Part shown: in pieces, positions 34,687 to 43,566 of the stretch
How positions within the stretch are numbered: position 1 is the stretch's first letter
How the letters are laid out: each line of letters opens with the position of its first letter
Assembly (NCBI RefSeq): GCF_014653175.1
Contig: NZ_BNAG01000003.1
Span: 372,001-436,000 of the forward strand
Direction of reading: 5' to 3'
Source: Roseivirga thermotolerans
Lineage (GTDB): Bacteria; Bacteroidota; Bacteroidia; Cytophagales; Cyclobacteriaceae
Length of the DNA: 64,000 nt
Translations under genes and position numbers: made by a program
The notes under the pieces: generated by a model
What the model saw: only the letters and a program-made list of their open reading frames with translations
What the model was told of the DNA's origin: nothing
Database searches by the model: none

Positions 34687-35913
34687 ATGAAGCAAGACTC
34701 TTTACAAACCAAGTTTTACCAGAAAGAACTGGAGGTTAATGCCCTGTTGGAAATTACGCAGGCTGTAAACAACAACCTGCCCGAAGAAGATCTATACAAA
34801 ATTTATGAGTTTACCCTGCGGGCCAACCTTCAAATGGAAAAACTTTGTCTGTTTGTAATGGAAGAAGATTGGGAGTGTAAAGTGCAGTTTGGAACCACCA
34901 AAGATTTCACTAAAATCCCCTTGGGAGAGGCTTGCCTTCAGGTGAGAAAACCCACGTTTATTGAAAGTGTGTCTTTAGAACAGCCTTGTTTCGATGAGTT
35001 TGAAATCATTATCCCTGTTCTGCACAAAGACAGGCTGTTGGCTTTTGTGTTTATAAAGTCTAAAGGAGAAGGAGTTAATGTAGATACCACCTTTATTCAG
35101 GCGTTGAGTAATATTATGCTTGTGGCCATTGAGAATAAGCGGTTGGCCAGAAAGCAACTGGAACAGCAGGCCTTTCAGCGCGATATGGAAATTGCCAAAA
35201 ATGTGCAGAATTATCTCTTTCCGAAAGACCTTCCGGCCACCGATAAAATTCACATTGAGGCATACTATCAGCCTTGTAGAACAGTTGGGGGCGATTATTA
35301 CGACTACATTACCCTCGAACATGAAAATCAGTTTGTGGTATGTATAGCCGATGTTTCCGGTAAGGGTATTCCTGCAGCCATACTCATGAGTAATTTTCAG
35401 GCAGTGCTACGTACCATTTCGCGCACAGCCGAAAATCCCATAGATGTGGTAAAAGAGTTAAACTATCAGCTCTGTGTAAATGCCAATCGAGAGAACTTCA
35501 TTACTTTCTTTTTGGCGGTTTACGATTATGAAAAGAAAAACCTCCGTTACATAAATGCAGGTCACAATCCGCCACTGCTCATGAACGGGCAGCCCAAAAT
35601 AGAGCGTCTTACCACAGGAACAACGGTTTTAGGAGCCTTTGAGCCACTGCCTTTTATAGATATGGGCTGCGTTGAAAACTTGGAACACTTCTCGCTGTTT
35701 CTTTTTACCGATGGTGTCACTGAAACTTTTAATGAAAATGAAGAGGAGTTTGGCAATGAAAGGCTGGAATCGTTTCTCATAGAAAACTACGACACTCCGC
35801 TGGAAGAACTGCACAAGAAGCTTTTAACCGAGCTCAATACGTTCAATGCCGGCAAGACCTTTTCAGACGATCTTACCTTTCTATCTTGTAAGGTGAACAA
35901 TGCTTCCGTTTAG
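34687..35913 (+). CDS. RsbU/SpoIIE-type PP2C serine phosphatase with GAF-like sensor domain
   Basis: A 408-residue cytoplasmic protein. Residues about 10-150 look like a GAF domain (LEVNALLEITQAVNNN at the start). A coiled helix (RLARKQLEQQAFQRDMEIAKNVQ) leads to the PP2C/SpoIIE domain (about 175-400) with GGDYYDY, VADVSGKGIPAAILMSNF, YINAGHNPPLL, LFTDGVTETFN and FSDDLTFL. The Asp residues for two metal ions are present. Such phosphatases dephosphorylate anti-sigma antagonists or partner proteins in response to signals. No anti-anti-sigma (STAS) gene is adjacent; the targets may be encoded elsewhere. Its end overlaps the deacetylase gene by 14 nt. Confidence 0.92.
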   Translation: MKQDSLQTKFYQKELEVNALLEITQAVNNNLPEEDLYKIYEFTLRANLQMEKLCLFVMEEDWECKVQFGTTKDFTKIPLGEACLQVRKPTFIESVSLEQPCFDEFEIIIPVLHKDRLLAFVFIKSKGEGVNVDTTFIQALSNIMLVAIENKRLARKQLEQQAFQRDMEIAKNVQNYLFPKDLPATDKIHIEAYYQPCRTVGGDYYDYITLEHENQFVVCIADVSGKGIPAAILMSNFQAVLRTISRTAENPIDVVKELNYQLCVNANRENFITFFLAVYDYEKKNLRYINAGHNPPLLMNGQPKIERLTTGTTVLGAFEPLPFIDMGCVENLEHFSLFLFTDGVTETFNENEEEFGNERLESFLIENYDTPLEELHKKLLTELNTFNAGKTFSDDLTFLSCKVNNASV

Positions 35914-36523
35914 AACACCCTTTCTTGCGCCCTATGCCTTCCCCAACTTATTGTGGAGGGTAAACACGTTGGAAAAACACATATATCTAACCTTTGACGA
36001 TGGTCCCATTCCCGGCCTTACGGAGTGGGTTTTGGAACAGTTAAAAACTCATGAGGCCAACGCTACCTTTTTTTGTGTGGGAGAAAATATTGCCAGGCAT
36101 AGCAGTATTTTCCGGCAAATTATAAGTGAGGGTCACACGGTGGGCAACCATACCCAGCACCATCTGAACGGTAAGAATACCCCCAAAGGTGCCTATTTGG
36201 CCGATGTACAGGCCTGTGATGCAACCATGCAGCAACTGCAAGTATCATCTAAATGGTTTAGGCCACCCTACGGCAGACTCACGCGGGCTCAGCGCAAACC
36301 TTTGCTTAAAGAAAAAAAAGTGGTGATGTGGGATGTGCTTACGCAAGACTATGATCAATCCCTCAGTGCCGAAACAATTCTTACGAAGTCAATTCAGGCT
36401 ACACGAAAGGGATCTGTTGTGGTTTTTCATGACAACCTGAAGGCAGAGAAAAACCTCAAAAAGGTGCTGCCCAAGTACATCGATTACTTTAAGCAGGCCG
36501 GATATCAATTCAAAGCGCTATGA
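35900..36523 (+). CDS. Polysaccharide deacetylase (CE4, NodB domain)
   Basis: A 207-residue NodB-homology protein. Motif 1 is YLTFDDGPIPGLTEWVL (catalytic base and metal Asp, about 32-40), motif 2 is HTVGNHTQHH (metal-binding His pair), motif 3 is FRPPYGRLT, and later motifs include VMWDVLTQDYD and VVFHDN. All metal ligands (D, H, H) are present, so it should be active on N-acetylated sugars such as GlcNAc in peptidoglycan or surface polysaccharide. No clear signal peptide is seen; the first 30 residues (MLPFRTPFLAPYAFPNLLW) are only weakly hydrophobic, so location is uncertain. It is nested between the PP2C gene and a GT2 gene, with overlaps on both sides. Confidence 0.92.
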   Translation: MLPFRTPFLAPYAFPNLLWRVNTLEKHIYLTFDDGPIPGLTEWVLEQLKTHEANATFFCVGENIARHSSIFRQIISEGHTVGNHTQHHLNGKNTPKGAYLADVQACDATMQQLQVSSKWFRPPYGRLTRAQRKPLLKEKKVVMWDVLTQDYDQSLSAETILTKSIQATRKGSVVVFHDNLKAEKNLKKVLPKYIDYFKQAGYQFKAL

Positions 36524-37611
36524 CGATGCTCATAGTTGCGATTACATTGGTATATCTGGTGCTCATACTTACTGAGTTGGTACTGACTTTACTTTTTAGT
36601 ACTCGATTTAAGAATGTCTCTCAGCAGCCCAACGAGTGGCCTCATGTGTCGGTGCTCATATGTGCCAGAAATGAAGAGCTGAATCTCGATCGTTGTTTGG
36701 AGTCTCTTATTCGCCAAGACTATCCCCGTGAGCACATGCAACTCCTGATAGGGAATGATAATTCCGAAGATGGCACAGCAGAGAAAATAGCCGGTTATAC
36801 AAGTAGTTATTCTTTTATTAAAGAGATCGAAATTACTCATGAAAAAGATGGGCTTATAGCCAAGGCCAATGTGCTCAATCAGCTCATTGATGCTACCGAT
36901 GATGAGTATATTGTAATTCTTGATGCAGATATGAAAGCCCGACCGGGGTGGCTAAGGAGCATGGTTTCGGCCTTGGGACACAGTCCATTAGTAAGCGGTT
37001 ATACCCGTATAGATCCGCATAGCTTCCGTGCACAAATTCAGGCTTTCGATTGGCAGATAGTGCTACACAGCATGAAGGCTATGGCCGATACTTTTCGACC
37101 TATATCCATACTTGGCAATAACATGGGCTTTAGACGATCGGCCTACGATCAGGTTGGAGGATTCAGAGCACTTGGCCCAACCGATGTGGAAGATTTAGGG
37201 TTGTTGCAGCGCTTTCAGAAAGCAGGGCTTTCTACTCTACAACTCATCGATGGACAGGGCAGTGCCTACACACTGCCCCAGGCCACATGGACAGAGATAA
37301 TTGTGCAGCGGTGCCGGTGGATGAACGGGGTCTTTACTCATCATTGGCTGCTGGCCATACCGGCTTTTTTTGCCCGCTTATGGCTTCCTGTGGCTTTGTT
37401 AATGTTCTTCTTCCATCCAGAGGTGGCACTCTTTATAGTTCTTTATGCCTATGGAGCCTCGCTGGTCAAGTATATACAAGTGAGCCATCGTTCGGCAGGA
37501 GCGTTTAAACTATTGCTTGGTGAACCTTTTTTTATAAGTCTTTTAGATACTTTTGCGTTGCTGAGAATTCTCATTTTCGGTAAAGTAAGTTGGAAAGGAA
37601 GAAAGTTCTGA
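36520..37611 (+). CDS. Membrane-anchored family 2 glycosyltransferase (second copy)
   Basis: A 363-residue GT2 enzyme with the layout of the one at 33316: N-terminal helix (about 3-25), VSVLICARNEE, GNDNSEDGTAEK, ILDADMKARPGW (DxD), GPTDVEDLGLLQRF, QRCRWMNG (QxxRW-like), then three C-terminal helices. It starts in an ATGA overlap with the deacetylase and ends 1 nt before tatD. The pairing of GT2 and CE4 genes is like that in chitin- or PNAG-type polymer synthesis (for example IcaA/IcaB or NodC/NodB), so it may add GlcNAc residues that the deacetylase acts on. That role is inferred from context only. Confidence 0.9.
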   Translation: MTMLIVAITLVYLVLILTELVLTLLFSTRFKNVSQQPNEWPHVSVLICARNEELNLDRCLESLIRQDYPREHMQLLIGNDNSEDGTAEKIAGYTSSYSFIKEIEITHEKDGLIAKANVLNQLIDATDDEYIVILDADMKARPGWLRSMVSALGHSPLVSGYTRIDPHSFRAQIQAFDWQIVLHSMKAMADTFRPISILGNNMGFRRSAYDQVGGFRALGPTDVEDLGLLQRFQKAGLSTLQLIDGQGSAYTLPQATWTEIIVQRCRWMNGVFTHHWLLAIPAFFARLWLPVALLMFFFHPEVALFIVLYAYGASLVKYIQVSHRSAGAFKLLLGEPFFISLLDTFALLRILIFGKVSWKGRKF

Positions 37612-37612
37612 A

Positions 37613-38380
37613 ATGATAGAAACTCACGCCCATATATACGCAGAGCAGTTTAAAGAAGATATTAGTGAGGTGTTAGAAAGGGCACAAGAAGTTGGTGTTC
37701 AAAAAATTATAATGCCCAACATAGACCACACCTCTATAGATGCCATGTTGGAATTGGAGCATCGCAACCCAAGCCTTTGTATAGCCACAATGGGATTGCA
37801 CCCCTGTTCGGTGAATAAGCATTTTGAGAAAGAACTCTATGTGGTAGAAGAATGGATCAATAAGCGACCCTTTGTAGCGATTGGAGAAATTGGAACCGAT
37901 CTTTACTGGGATAAAACGTTTAAAGATCAGCAAATAGAGGCGTTCAAAATACAGGCCGATTGGGCTAAAAAACTTAAAAAACCCATTATAATCCATTGCC
38001 GCGAATCTCTCGATTTGACCATCGATCTGGTGGAATCAATGAAAGACCAAGAATTTACTGGTGTGTTTCATTGTTTCAACGGCACGGTTGAACAAGCACA
38101 ACGCATTGTAGATATGGGTTTTTACCTTGGGTTGGGAGGGGTTTCAACCTTTAAAAATGCAGGCATGGATAAAGTAGTGCCGGAGCTGGATGCCCAAAGA
38201 ATTGTTTTAGAAACCGATAGTCCATATTTGGCTCCGGTACCTTATAGGGGCAAGCGCAACGAGCCGTCATACCTCAATGTAATTGCCCAAAAACTGGCCG
38301 ATTACCGTCAAGTGTCCCTAACCGACCTGATAGAACAAACTACAGCCAACGCCCGAAAACTTTTCCAAGTCCATGATTAA
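37613..38380 (+). CDS. tatD: TatD-family metal-dependent hydrolase/DNase
   Basis: A 255-residue TIM-barrel hydrolase. METHAHIYAE-type HxH metal ligands lie at residues 5-7, followed by GLHPCSV, AIGEIGTDLYWD (Glu ligand), IIHCRES (His), FHCFNGT (His) and ETDSPYLAPVPYRGKRNEP (Asp). All are in the usual order for TatD 3'-5' exonuclease/DNase or related D-tyrosyl and amidohydrolase activities. Length is normal. It is one base after the GT2 gene and overlaps ansA by 8 nt. A housekeeping role in DNA or RNA repair is likely, unrelated to the carbohydrate genes upstream. Confidence 0.93.
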   Translation: MIETHAHIYAEQFKEDISEVLERAQEVGVQKIIMPNIDHTSIDAMLELEHRNPSLCIATMGLHPCSVNKHFEKELYVVEEWINKRPFVAIGEIGTDLYWDKTFKDQQIEAFKIQADWAKKLKKPIIIHCRESLDLTIDLVESMKDQEFTGVFHCFNGTVEQAQRIVDMGFYLGLGGVSTFKNAGMDKVVPELDAQRIVLETDSPYLAPVPYRGKRNEPSYLNVIAQKLADYRQVSLTDLIEQTTANARKLFQVHD

Positions 38381-39434
38381 AGTAAAAAACATAGAGCACT
38401 TTGAGTTTACTCAAAAGCCTAAGGCACACATACTCCTTATATATACCGGGGGCACCTTGGGAATGGACTTGAACGAAGAAGGAGCTCTGGTACCTTGTGG
38501 TTTTGAGCAGATACTGAATAGAGTACCTGTAATTAAGGAATTGCAGGTTAATATATCGGTAGTGAGTTTTAGCGAACCAATCGACTCATCCAATGTGCAG
38601 GTAGAACATTGGCAACTTTTGGCCGGACTGGTTTATGAACACTACGACCACTTCGATGCTTTTCTGATTTTGCATGGCACAGACACCATGGCCTATACTG
38701 CTTCAGCTATGAGCTTTATGCTCGAAGGCGTTAACAAGCCCGTGATATTCACAGGAGCCCAGTTGCCCATTGCTTCTCCGCGTTCCGATGCTACTGAAAA
38801 TTTGGTGACCTCTTTGGAAATAGCAGCCGATAAAAAAGATGGCAAGCCAATCATTACCGAAGTGTGTATCTTTTTTAATCATGTGCTTTTGCGCGGTAAT
38901 CGGTCTAAAAAAGTAGAAAGTCAGCATTTCGATGCGTTCGAGTCCGAAAACTATCCCATTCTGGCGGAGGCAGGTATTTCCATCGATTATCAGTGGTCTT
39001 ACCTTAAACCTTATGCAAAAGACTTTATACAATACCAATCGGAAATGGATACCCACATAGCCGTACTCAAATTGTTTCCCGGACTCAACGAATCTACCGT
39101 TGCACACACCGTTTTAGCCGAATCTGTAAAAGGTATCATTTTAGAAAGTTATGGCTCCGGTAATGTGCCGCAAGAACCGTGGTTTCTGGACTTGCTCAGA
39201 GAAAGTGTAAAGCAAGGCAAAATTATTCTCAACGTATCGCAGTGTAATGGTGGCCGGGTGATGCACGGTAAGTATGAGACTAGCAGTGAGTTAGATAAGA
39301 TAGGTGTAGTGAGCGGTCATGATCTTACCTTTGAAGCGGCCACTACCAAAATGATGTACGTGTTGGCAAGATACCCGAATACCAGAGATGCAAAAAAATG
39401 CCTAAGAACTCCAATTAGGGGCGAAATGAACTGA
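38373..39434 (+). CDS. ansA: Type I L-asparaginase
   Basis: A 353-residue cytoplasmic asparaginase, hydrolysing asparagine to aspartate and ammonia. The first catalytic motif IYTGGTLGM lies near residue 24 and the second HGTDTMAYTASAM near 102; each supplies a nucleophilic Thr. The C-terminal block VSQCNGGRVMHGKYETSSEL is typical. There is no signal peptide, consistent with the low-affinity type I enzyme and not the periplasmic type II. It overlaps tatD by 8 nt and closes the seven-gene operon; tRNA-Ser follows. Confidence 0.94.
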   Translation: MIKVKNIEHFEFTQKPKAHILLIYTGGTLGMDLNEEGALVPCGFEQILNRVPVIKELQVNISVVSFSEPIDSSNVQVEHWQLLAGLVYEHYDHFDAFLILHGTDTMAYTASAMSFMLEGVNKPVIFTGAQLPIASPRSDATENLVTSLEIAADKKDGKPIITEVCIFFNHVLLRGNRSKKVESQHFDAFESENYPILAEAGISIDYQWSYLKPYAKDFIQYQSEMDTHIAVLKLFPGLNESTVAHTVLAESVKGIILESYGSGNVPQEPWFLDLLRESVKQGKIILNVSQCNGGRVMHGKYETSSELDKIGVVSGHDLTFEAATTKMMYVLARYPNTRDAKKCLRTPIRGEMN

Positions 39435-39464
39435 TTTTTTGTGCCTTACAAAAACAGAATAGCG

Positions 39465-39496
39465 CTTGCATCATGAGATAATTATTGATTTATTTG
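39465..39496 (+). promoter_or_regulatory. Candidate promoter of tRNA-Ser
   Basis: CTTG (39465-39468) and TTTATTTG (39489-39496) are spaced by 20 nt. Each element has one mismatch to TTTG / TAnnTTTG. The tRNA begins 28 nt downstream. Confidence 0.4.
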
Positions 39497-39523
39497 TTGC
39501 CCTGCGAGAAGCGCAAAGATTAG

Positions 39524-39611
39524 GGAGAGGTGTCCGAGTGGTTGAAGGAGCACGCCTGGAAAGTGTGTATACCCCTAAAGGGTATCGAGGGTTCGAATCC
39601 CTCTCTCTCCG
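39524..39611 (+). tRNA. tRNA-Ser (anticodon GGA)
   Basis: An 88-nt class II tRNA. The acceptor GGAGAGG pairs with TCTCTCC (one G-U pair). The anticodon stem CACGC/GTGTG encloses the loop CTGGAAA, giving anticodon GGA, which reads TCC/TCT. A long variable arm TATACCCCTAAAGGGTATC is present. The T arm is GAGGG-TTCGAAT-CCCTC. The discriminator is G, as expected for Ser, and CCA is not encoded. It stands between ansA and exbB, with no clear terminator after it. Confidence 0.96.
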
Positions 39612-39766
39612 CAACTCAAAGTGTTAAGTGTTGGATTAGGGGCCTCGCACGACTATGGTTGAGTATCCTACTTTCTATCAACTAAAACTTTAAGTATAAA
39701 TTTCTTTTAATCATAATAATTAATAATTTAGAAACCGTTTTAACCTTTATTAATCAAAACTAGACT

Positions 39767-40561
39767 ATGAAAAAGTTATTCTCTTTACTGATGATCCTGG
39801 GTGTCTTTGCCTTCGGATTTAACGCAGTTGCACAAGACGATACGACAGGTACCGACTCTACTGCAGTTGAGGACACTTACCCAGAATCTCCAGATTATTC
39901 TGCTGAGACTGAAACGGAAGAAGCTCAGTCCTTCGATCAGATCATCAAAGAAAAATTTATTGAAGGTGACCCAGCGTTCATGGTTTACCCTCTAATCTGT
40001 TTGATCCTGGGATTGGCTATCGCCATCGAAAGAATTATCAGCTTGAACCTTTCTACAACGAATACAGCAAAACTTCTGAGCAAAGTGGAAGACGCTTTGG
40101 AATCAGGCGGAGTTGAAGCTGCTAAAGAGGTAACTAAAAACACCAGAGGTCCTGTGGCTTCTATCTTTACCCAAGGTTTGATGAGAATGTCTGAAGGCAT
40201 TGAAATGGTTGAAAAATCAGTGATTGCCTACGGTTCTGTAGAAATGGGTCGTTTGGAAAGAGGACTTGTTTGGATCTCACTTTTCATCTCACTAGCCCCA
40301 ATGTTGGGTTTCATGGGTACTGTAATTGGTATGATCGATGCCTTCGATGCTATTCAAGCAGCTGGAGATATCTCTCCTTCTTTGGTTGCCGGTGGTATTA
40401 AAGTGGCCCTTTTAACAACAGTTGCTGGTTTGATCGTTGCGATTATCCTTCAGTTGTTCTACAACTACTGTATATCTAAAATCGATTCAATCGTAAACTC
40501 TATGGAAGATGCTTCAATCTCATTGGTAGACCTATTGGTGAAGCACAACCTTTCAAAATAA
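39767..40561 (+). CDS. exbB: MotA/TolQ/ExbB proton channel protein
   Basis: A 264-residue inner-membrane protein. Residues 1-23 resemble a signal sequence (MKKLFSLLMILGVFAFGFNA), common in Bacteroidota ExbB. An acidic periplasmic spacer follows, then a helix near 76-92, a long cytoplasmic domain, and two further helices (about 165-190 and 208-230) with ISLAPMLGFMGTVIGMIDAFDAI, the conserved TolQ/ExbB core. With ExbD it uses the proton gradient to drive TonB-dependent outer-membrane transport (SusC-type importers in this phylum). First gene of a four-gene operon ending at 42078. Confidence 0.93.
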   Translation: MKKLFSLLMILGVFAFGFNAVAQDDTTGTDSTAVEDTYPESPDYSAETETEEAQSFDQIIKEKFIEGDPAFMVYPLICLILGLAIAIERIISLNLSTTNTAKLLSKVEDALESGGVEAAKEVTKNTRGPVASIFTQGLMRMSEGIEMVEKSVIAYGSVEMGRLERGLVWISLFISLAPMLGFMGTVIGMIDAFDAIQAAGDISPSLVAGGIKVALLTTVAGLIVAIILQLFYNYCISKIDSIVNSMEDASISLVDLLVKHNLSK

Positions 40562-40585
40562 TTTCCATCTTAAAAGACATTAAAT

Positions 40586-40948
40586 ATGGATCAGGAACAG
40601 TGGATTGATATAGGGCTATATGCGGCTTACATCCTTATTGGAGTAGCTATTGTAGCAGCTATAGTAATGAACCTGATCAATGCCTTTGGAAACCCTAAGT
40701 CATTGATCAAAGGTGGAATTGGAGCTTTAGTTTTAGTAGCTATTTTCTTCATCGGCTACAGCATGGCTCCGGCCGAGTTTGGTGCTTCTACAGCAAGTGT
40801 TATGGAGGCAGCCAAAATGGATCCAACCAGTGAAAGCGCTGTAACAACCTACAAACTTGTGGGTGGTGCTATGACCACAACCTTAGTTTTAGTAACTATA
40901 GCTGTTGTGGGCTTGATTTACTCATCAATTGCAAGAATAGTAAGATAA
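40586..40948 (+). CDS. Small membrane protein of the Exb operon
   Basis: A 120-residue protein with three hydrophobic helices (about 11-32, 43-60 and 93-115) and a short polar loop between the second and third. It has no motif I can name. It lies 24 nt after exbB and 4 nt before the first exbD. An accessory gene in this position is common in Bacteroidota Exb operons, which suggests a part in the ExbBD complex. Function unproven. Confidence 0.85.
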   Translation: MDQEQWIDIGLYAAYILIGVAIVAAIVMNLINAFGNPKSLIKGGIGALVLVAIFFIGYSMAPAEFGASTASVMEAAKMDPTSESAVTTYKLVGGAMTTTLVLVTIAVVGLIYSSIARIVR

Positions 40949-40952
40949 TTTT

Positions 40953-41615
40953 ATGGCTAGAAGTAAAAACAAAGGAAGTCAGGAAGTGAATGCAGGCTCA
41001 ATGGCAGACATTGCGTTCCTTCTTTTGATCTTCTTCCTTGTAACTACGCAAATTGCCACAAACAAAGGTCTTACCCTATTGCTTCCTCCGAAAAACGAAG
41101 ACGATGAGCCAATCGAGATCAAGCAAAACCAAAAGAACGTTTTCAAAATTCAGGTAAACTCTGCCGACCGTTTGTTGGTAGAAGATGAGCCTTTGGAAGA
41201 CGTTGCGCTGATCGAAGATATGGTTTATGATTTCGTATTAAACTTCGGTAACCCAAGCAATACCAAAAAGGGTAACGACAAAATGAGTGATGTAGATGTT
41301 TACAATACCTTGCCGGCTTCTATGAAATCGTACATTTCTAGAAATTTGGGAAGCAAAGAATCATCAGATGGACCGACTTCGGCCATCGTATCTCTCAAGG
41401 CAGACCGTGGTAGTAGCTACGAGATATTTATTGAGATATTGGATGCCCTTAATGCTGCTTACAATAGAATTTATGGTGAGCGAGTAGGGCTGACAGCGGA
41501 AGAATTCAGAAAGCTGAATCGAAACAACCCAAAAGAGCAAGAACTGTATGACAGAGCGCGATTGGGGATTCCTAAGGCTATTTCGATAGCAGAACCAACA
41601 ACACAAGGAGGGTAA
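40953..41615 (+). CDS. exbD: ExbD/TolR family protein 1
   Basis: A 220-residue protein with a single N-terminal helix preceded by NAGSMADIAFLLLIFFLVTT, the conserved ExbD membrane segment with the proton-carrying Asp in MADIAF, and a large periplasmic domain. Compared with E. coli ExbD (141 residues) it carries an additional insertion of about 60 residues (GNDKMSDVDVYNTLPASMKS) and a C-terminal extension. It is the first of two unlike ExbD genes, 1 nt from the second. Two-ExbD operons are typical for this phylum and may form a heterodimer. Confidence 0.93.
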   Translation: MARSKNKGSQEVNAGSMADIAFLLLIFFLVTTQIATNKGLTLLLPPKNEDDEPIEIKQNQKNVFKIQVNSADRLLVEDEPLEDVALIEDMVYDFVLNFGNPSNTKKGNDKMSDVDVYNTLPASMKSYISRNLGSKESSDGPTSAIVSLKADRGSSYEIFIEILDALNAAYNRIYGERVGLTAEEFRKLNRNNPKEQELYDRARLGIPKAISIAEPTTQGG

Positions 41616-41616
41616 T

Positions 41617-42078
41617 ATGTCAAAGTTTAAGAAAAAGAGTACATCGAGTCAGGATATACCTACCGCAGCTTTGCCGGATATTATTTTCATGCTCCTGTTT
41701 TTCTTCATGGTAACAACTGTGTTGAGAGAAACAGAAATTAAAGTAGAGCAGAGAATTCCACGTGCAGAGCAGTTGGTAAAGCTCGAGAAGAAAAAACTGG
41801 TGACTTACCTTTATGTTGGTAAGCCTAAGGATAAGTCTTTAGGAACTGAGCCGCTTATTCAGGCCAATGATGCCTTTATTGGCATTGAAAACATTGTGCA
41901 GTGGATCAACGAGGAGAAATCTAAGTTGGCAGAGAATGAGCGTGACCAGATTACCGTTTCAATGAAAGTTGACAATGAAACCAAAATGGGGATCATTGTA
42001 GATATTCAAACGGAGCTGAGAGAGGCTAATGCTCGTAAGATCATGTACGCCACTCCGCAGAAGACTGAAGACAATTAA
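41617..42078 (+). CDS. exbD: ExbD/TolR family protein 2
   Basis: A 153-residue protein of normal ExbD length. The N-terminal membrane helix includes IPTAALPDIIFMLLFFFMVTT, with the key Asp in LPDIIF, followed by a periplasmic domain that ends in VDIQTELREANARKIMYAT. It partners the longer ExbD directly upstream. A strong terminator lies 22 nt after its stop, closing the operon. Confidence 0.93.
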   Translation: MSKFKKKSTSSQDIPTAALPDIIFMLLFFFMVTTVLRETEIKVEQRIPRAEQLVKLEKKKLVTYLYVGKPKDKSLGTEPLIQANDAFIGIENIVQWINEEKSKLAENERDQITVSMKVDNETKMGIIVDIQTELREANARKIMYATPQKTEDN

Positions 42079-42100
42079 GCGAATAACTACCGAATCATAT

Positions 42101-42130
42101 AAAAAGAGACTGCTCATGCAGTCTCTTTTT
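42101..42130 (+). terminator. Terminator of the exb operon
   Basis: AAAAAGAGACTGC (42101-42113) pairs perfectly with GCAGTCTCTTTTT (42118-42130) around a 4-nt loop. The A-run/T-run symmetry makes it active in both directions in principle; the genes on both sides run plus. Confidence 0.95.
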
Positions 42131-42216
42131 GTTTATGGTATTCATTGCCTTTTATAGAAGAGTCTTTCTTCCTTATCTTACCAAGCGGTTTCTAAACCGA
42201 ATTTCAAACCTTAGCC

Positions 42217-43512
42217 ATGGCCACCGGAATTGAACTGAACGATAAGAGAACAACCAATGGATGGTGTATGTATGACTGGGCCAATTCGGTCTACTCACTT
42301 ACCATAACCACAGCAGTTTTTCCTATTTACTATGAGGCCGTAACCACACAGCCCGATGGCACCGCAATGGTCGATTTCTATGGCTGGAGTTTGCCCAACA
42401 CGGTACTTTATTCATATGCTCTGAGTGTTTCTTTTTTACTCACAGCTATGCTTATCCCGTTGCTTTCGGGTATTGCCGATTACTCCGGTCGGAAAAGGAG
42501 TTTTCTGAGGTTTTTTGCCTACTTCGGAGCATTGTGTTGCGCGGGTATGTACTTCTTTACCGGTCAAAATGTAGAGTTTGGTATTCTCATGGCCGTATTG
42601 GCCAGTGTAGGTTACTCCGCCAGTTTAGTATTTTACGATGCTTTTTTACCCGAGATTGCTACTCCCAATCGATTCGATGAATTAAGTGCCAAAGGCTACT
42701 CCATGGGTTATGTAGGTAGCGTTATTCTTCTAATTCTTAACCTTGCTATAATCGAATCGCCTGCTACCTTCGGAATCCCGGAAGGCGACCTCCCGGCTCG
42801 GCTTTCCTTCCTGTCGGTAGGCCTTTGGTGGATGGGTTTTGCTACCTATTCTCTCAACCGCCTTCCCGCCAACCCTTACCACAAGCGGCCTGAGGGGCAC
42901 TGGTTGCTCAATGGCTATAAAGAACTTCGGCTGGTTTATAGCCGGATTAGAAAATTGAGTCAAATGAAGCAGTTTGTTTTGGGCTTTTTCTTTTACAATG
43001 CAGGAGTACAGGCAGTTATGTATCTGGCCTCTTTGTTTGGAGCAAAAGAGCTGAATATGGAAACACGCGACCTAATTATGACCGTTCTCATCATTCAGTT
43101 GGTGGCCATAGGAGGCGCTTATGCCTTCGCCTATCTTTCAAAAAGAAAAGGCAATATATACTCGCTGTCAGTGATGATAGTCATATGGATTGCTGTATGC
43201 ATACTCGCCTTCTTTGTGAGTACCAACTATCAGTTTTTTGGGTTGGCTTTTCTCGTTGGTGTCATTATGGGAGGCATTCAGGCGCTGTCCAGAGCTACCT
43301 TTTCTAAACTCATTCCTGAAGATACCACAGATCACGCTTCCTTCTTTAGTTTTTACGATGTCACCTTCAATGTATCCATAGTATTTGGCACCATTGCCTA
43401 TGGCACAGTAGAGTGGTTTACAGGTTCTATGCGATATAGTGCGCTGGTACTCAGTGTGTTCTTTGTTATAGGACTTCTGCTTATTAGAAGAGTAAGAAGT
43501 AACTGGGCTTAA
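42217..43512 (+). CDS. MFS transporter, UMF1 (Atg22-like) family
   Basis: A 431-residue transporter with about 12 helices. The start RTTNGWCMYDWANSVYSL is the typical opening of the UMF1 family, named after the yeast vacuole effluxer Atg22, followed by GIADYSGRKRSFL in the loop after helix 2-3 and the C-terminal LSRATFSKLIPE loop. Substrate is unknown; bacterial members are thought to export amino acids or peptides. It stands alone, 139 bp after the exb operon, with no terminator recognised downstream. Confidence 0.93.
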   Translation: MATGIELNDKRTTNGWCMYDWANSVYSLTITTAVFPIYYEAVTTQPDGTAMVDFYGWSLPNTVLYSYALSVSFLLTAMLIPLLSGIADYSGRKRSFLRFFAYFGALCCAGMYFFTGQNVEFGILMAVLASVGYSASLVFYDAFLPEIATPNRFDELSAKGYSMGYVGSVILLILNLAIIESPATFGIPEGDLPARLSFLSVGLWWMGFATYSLNRLPANPYHKRPEGHWLLNGYKELRLVYSRIRKLSQMKQFVLGFFFYNAGVQAVMYLASLFGAKELNMETRDLIMTVLIIQLVAIGGAYAFAYLSKRKGNIYSLSVMIVIWIAVCILAFFVSTNYQFFGLAFLVGVIMGGIQALSRATFSKLIPEDTTDHASFFSFYDVTFNVSIVFGTIAYGTVEWFTGSMRYSALVLSVFFVIGLLLIRRVRSNWA

Positions 43513-43554
43513 TTTTATCCATTTTAATTGTTCAAGGTTAGGAACCTCGTTTTC

Positions 43555-43566
43555 GCAAACGTTTGC
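43555..43566. promoter_or_regulatory. LacI-family operator
   Basis: GCAAACGTTTGC is a perfect 12-bp palindrome with the central CG typical of LacI/GalR/CcpA-type operators. It lies about 94 bp upstream of the start of the lipoprotein gene preceding the amylase, where it could control the pair. No LacI-type regulator gene is in the window, so the regulator would act from elsewhere. Confidence 0.7.
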
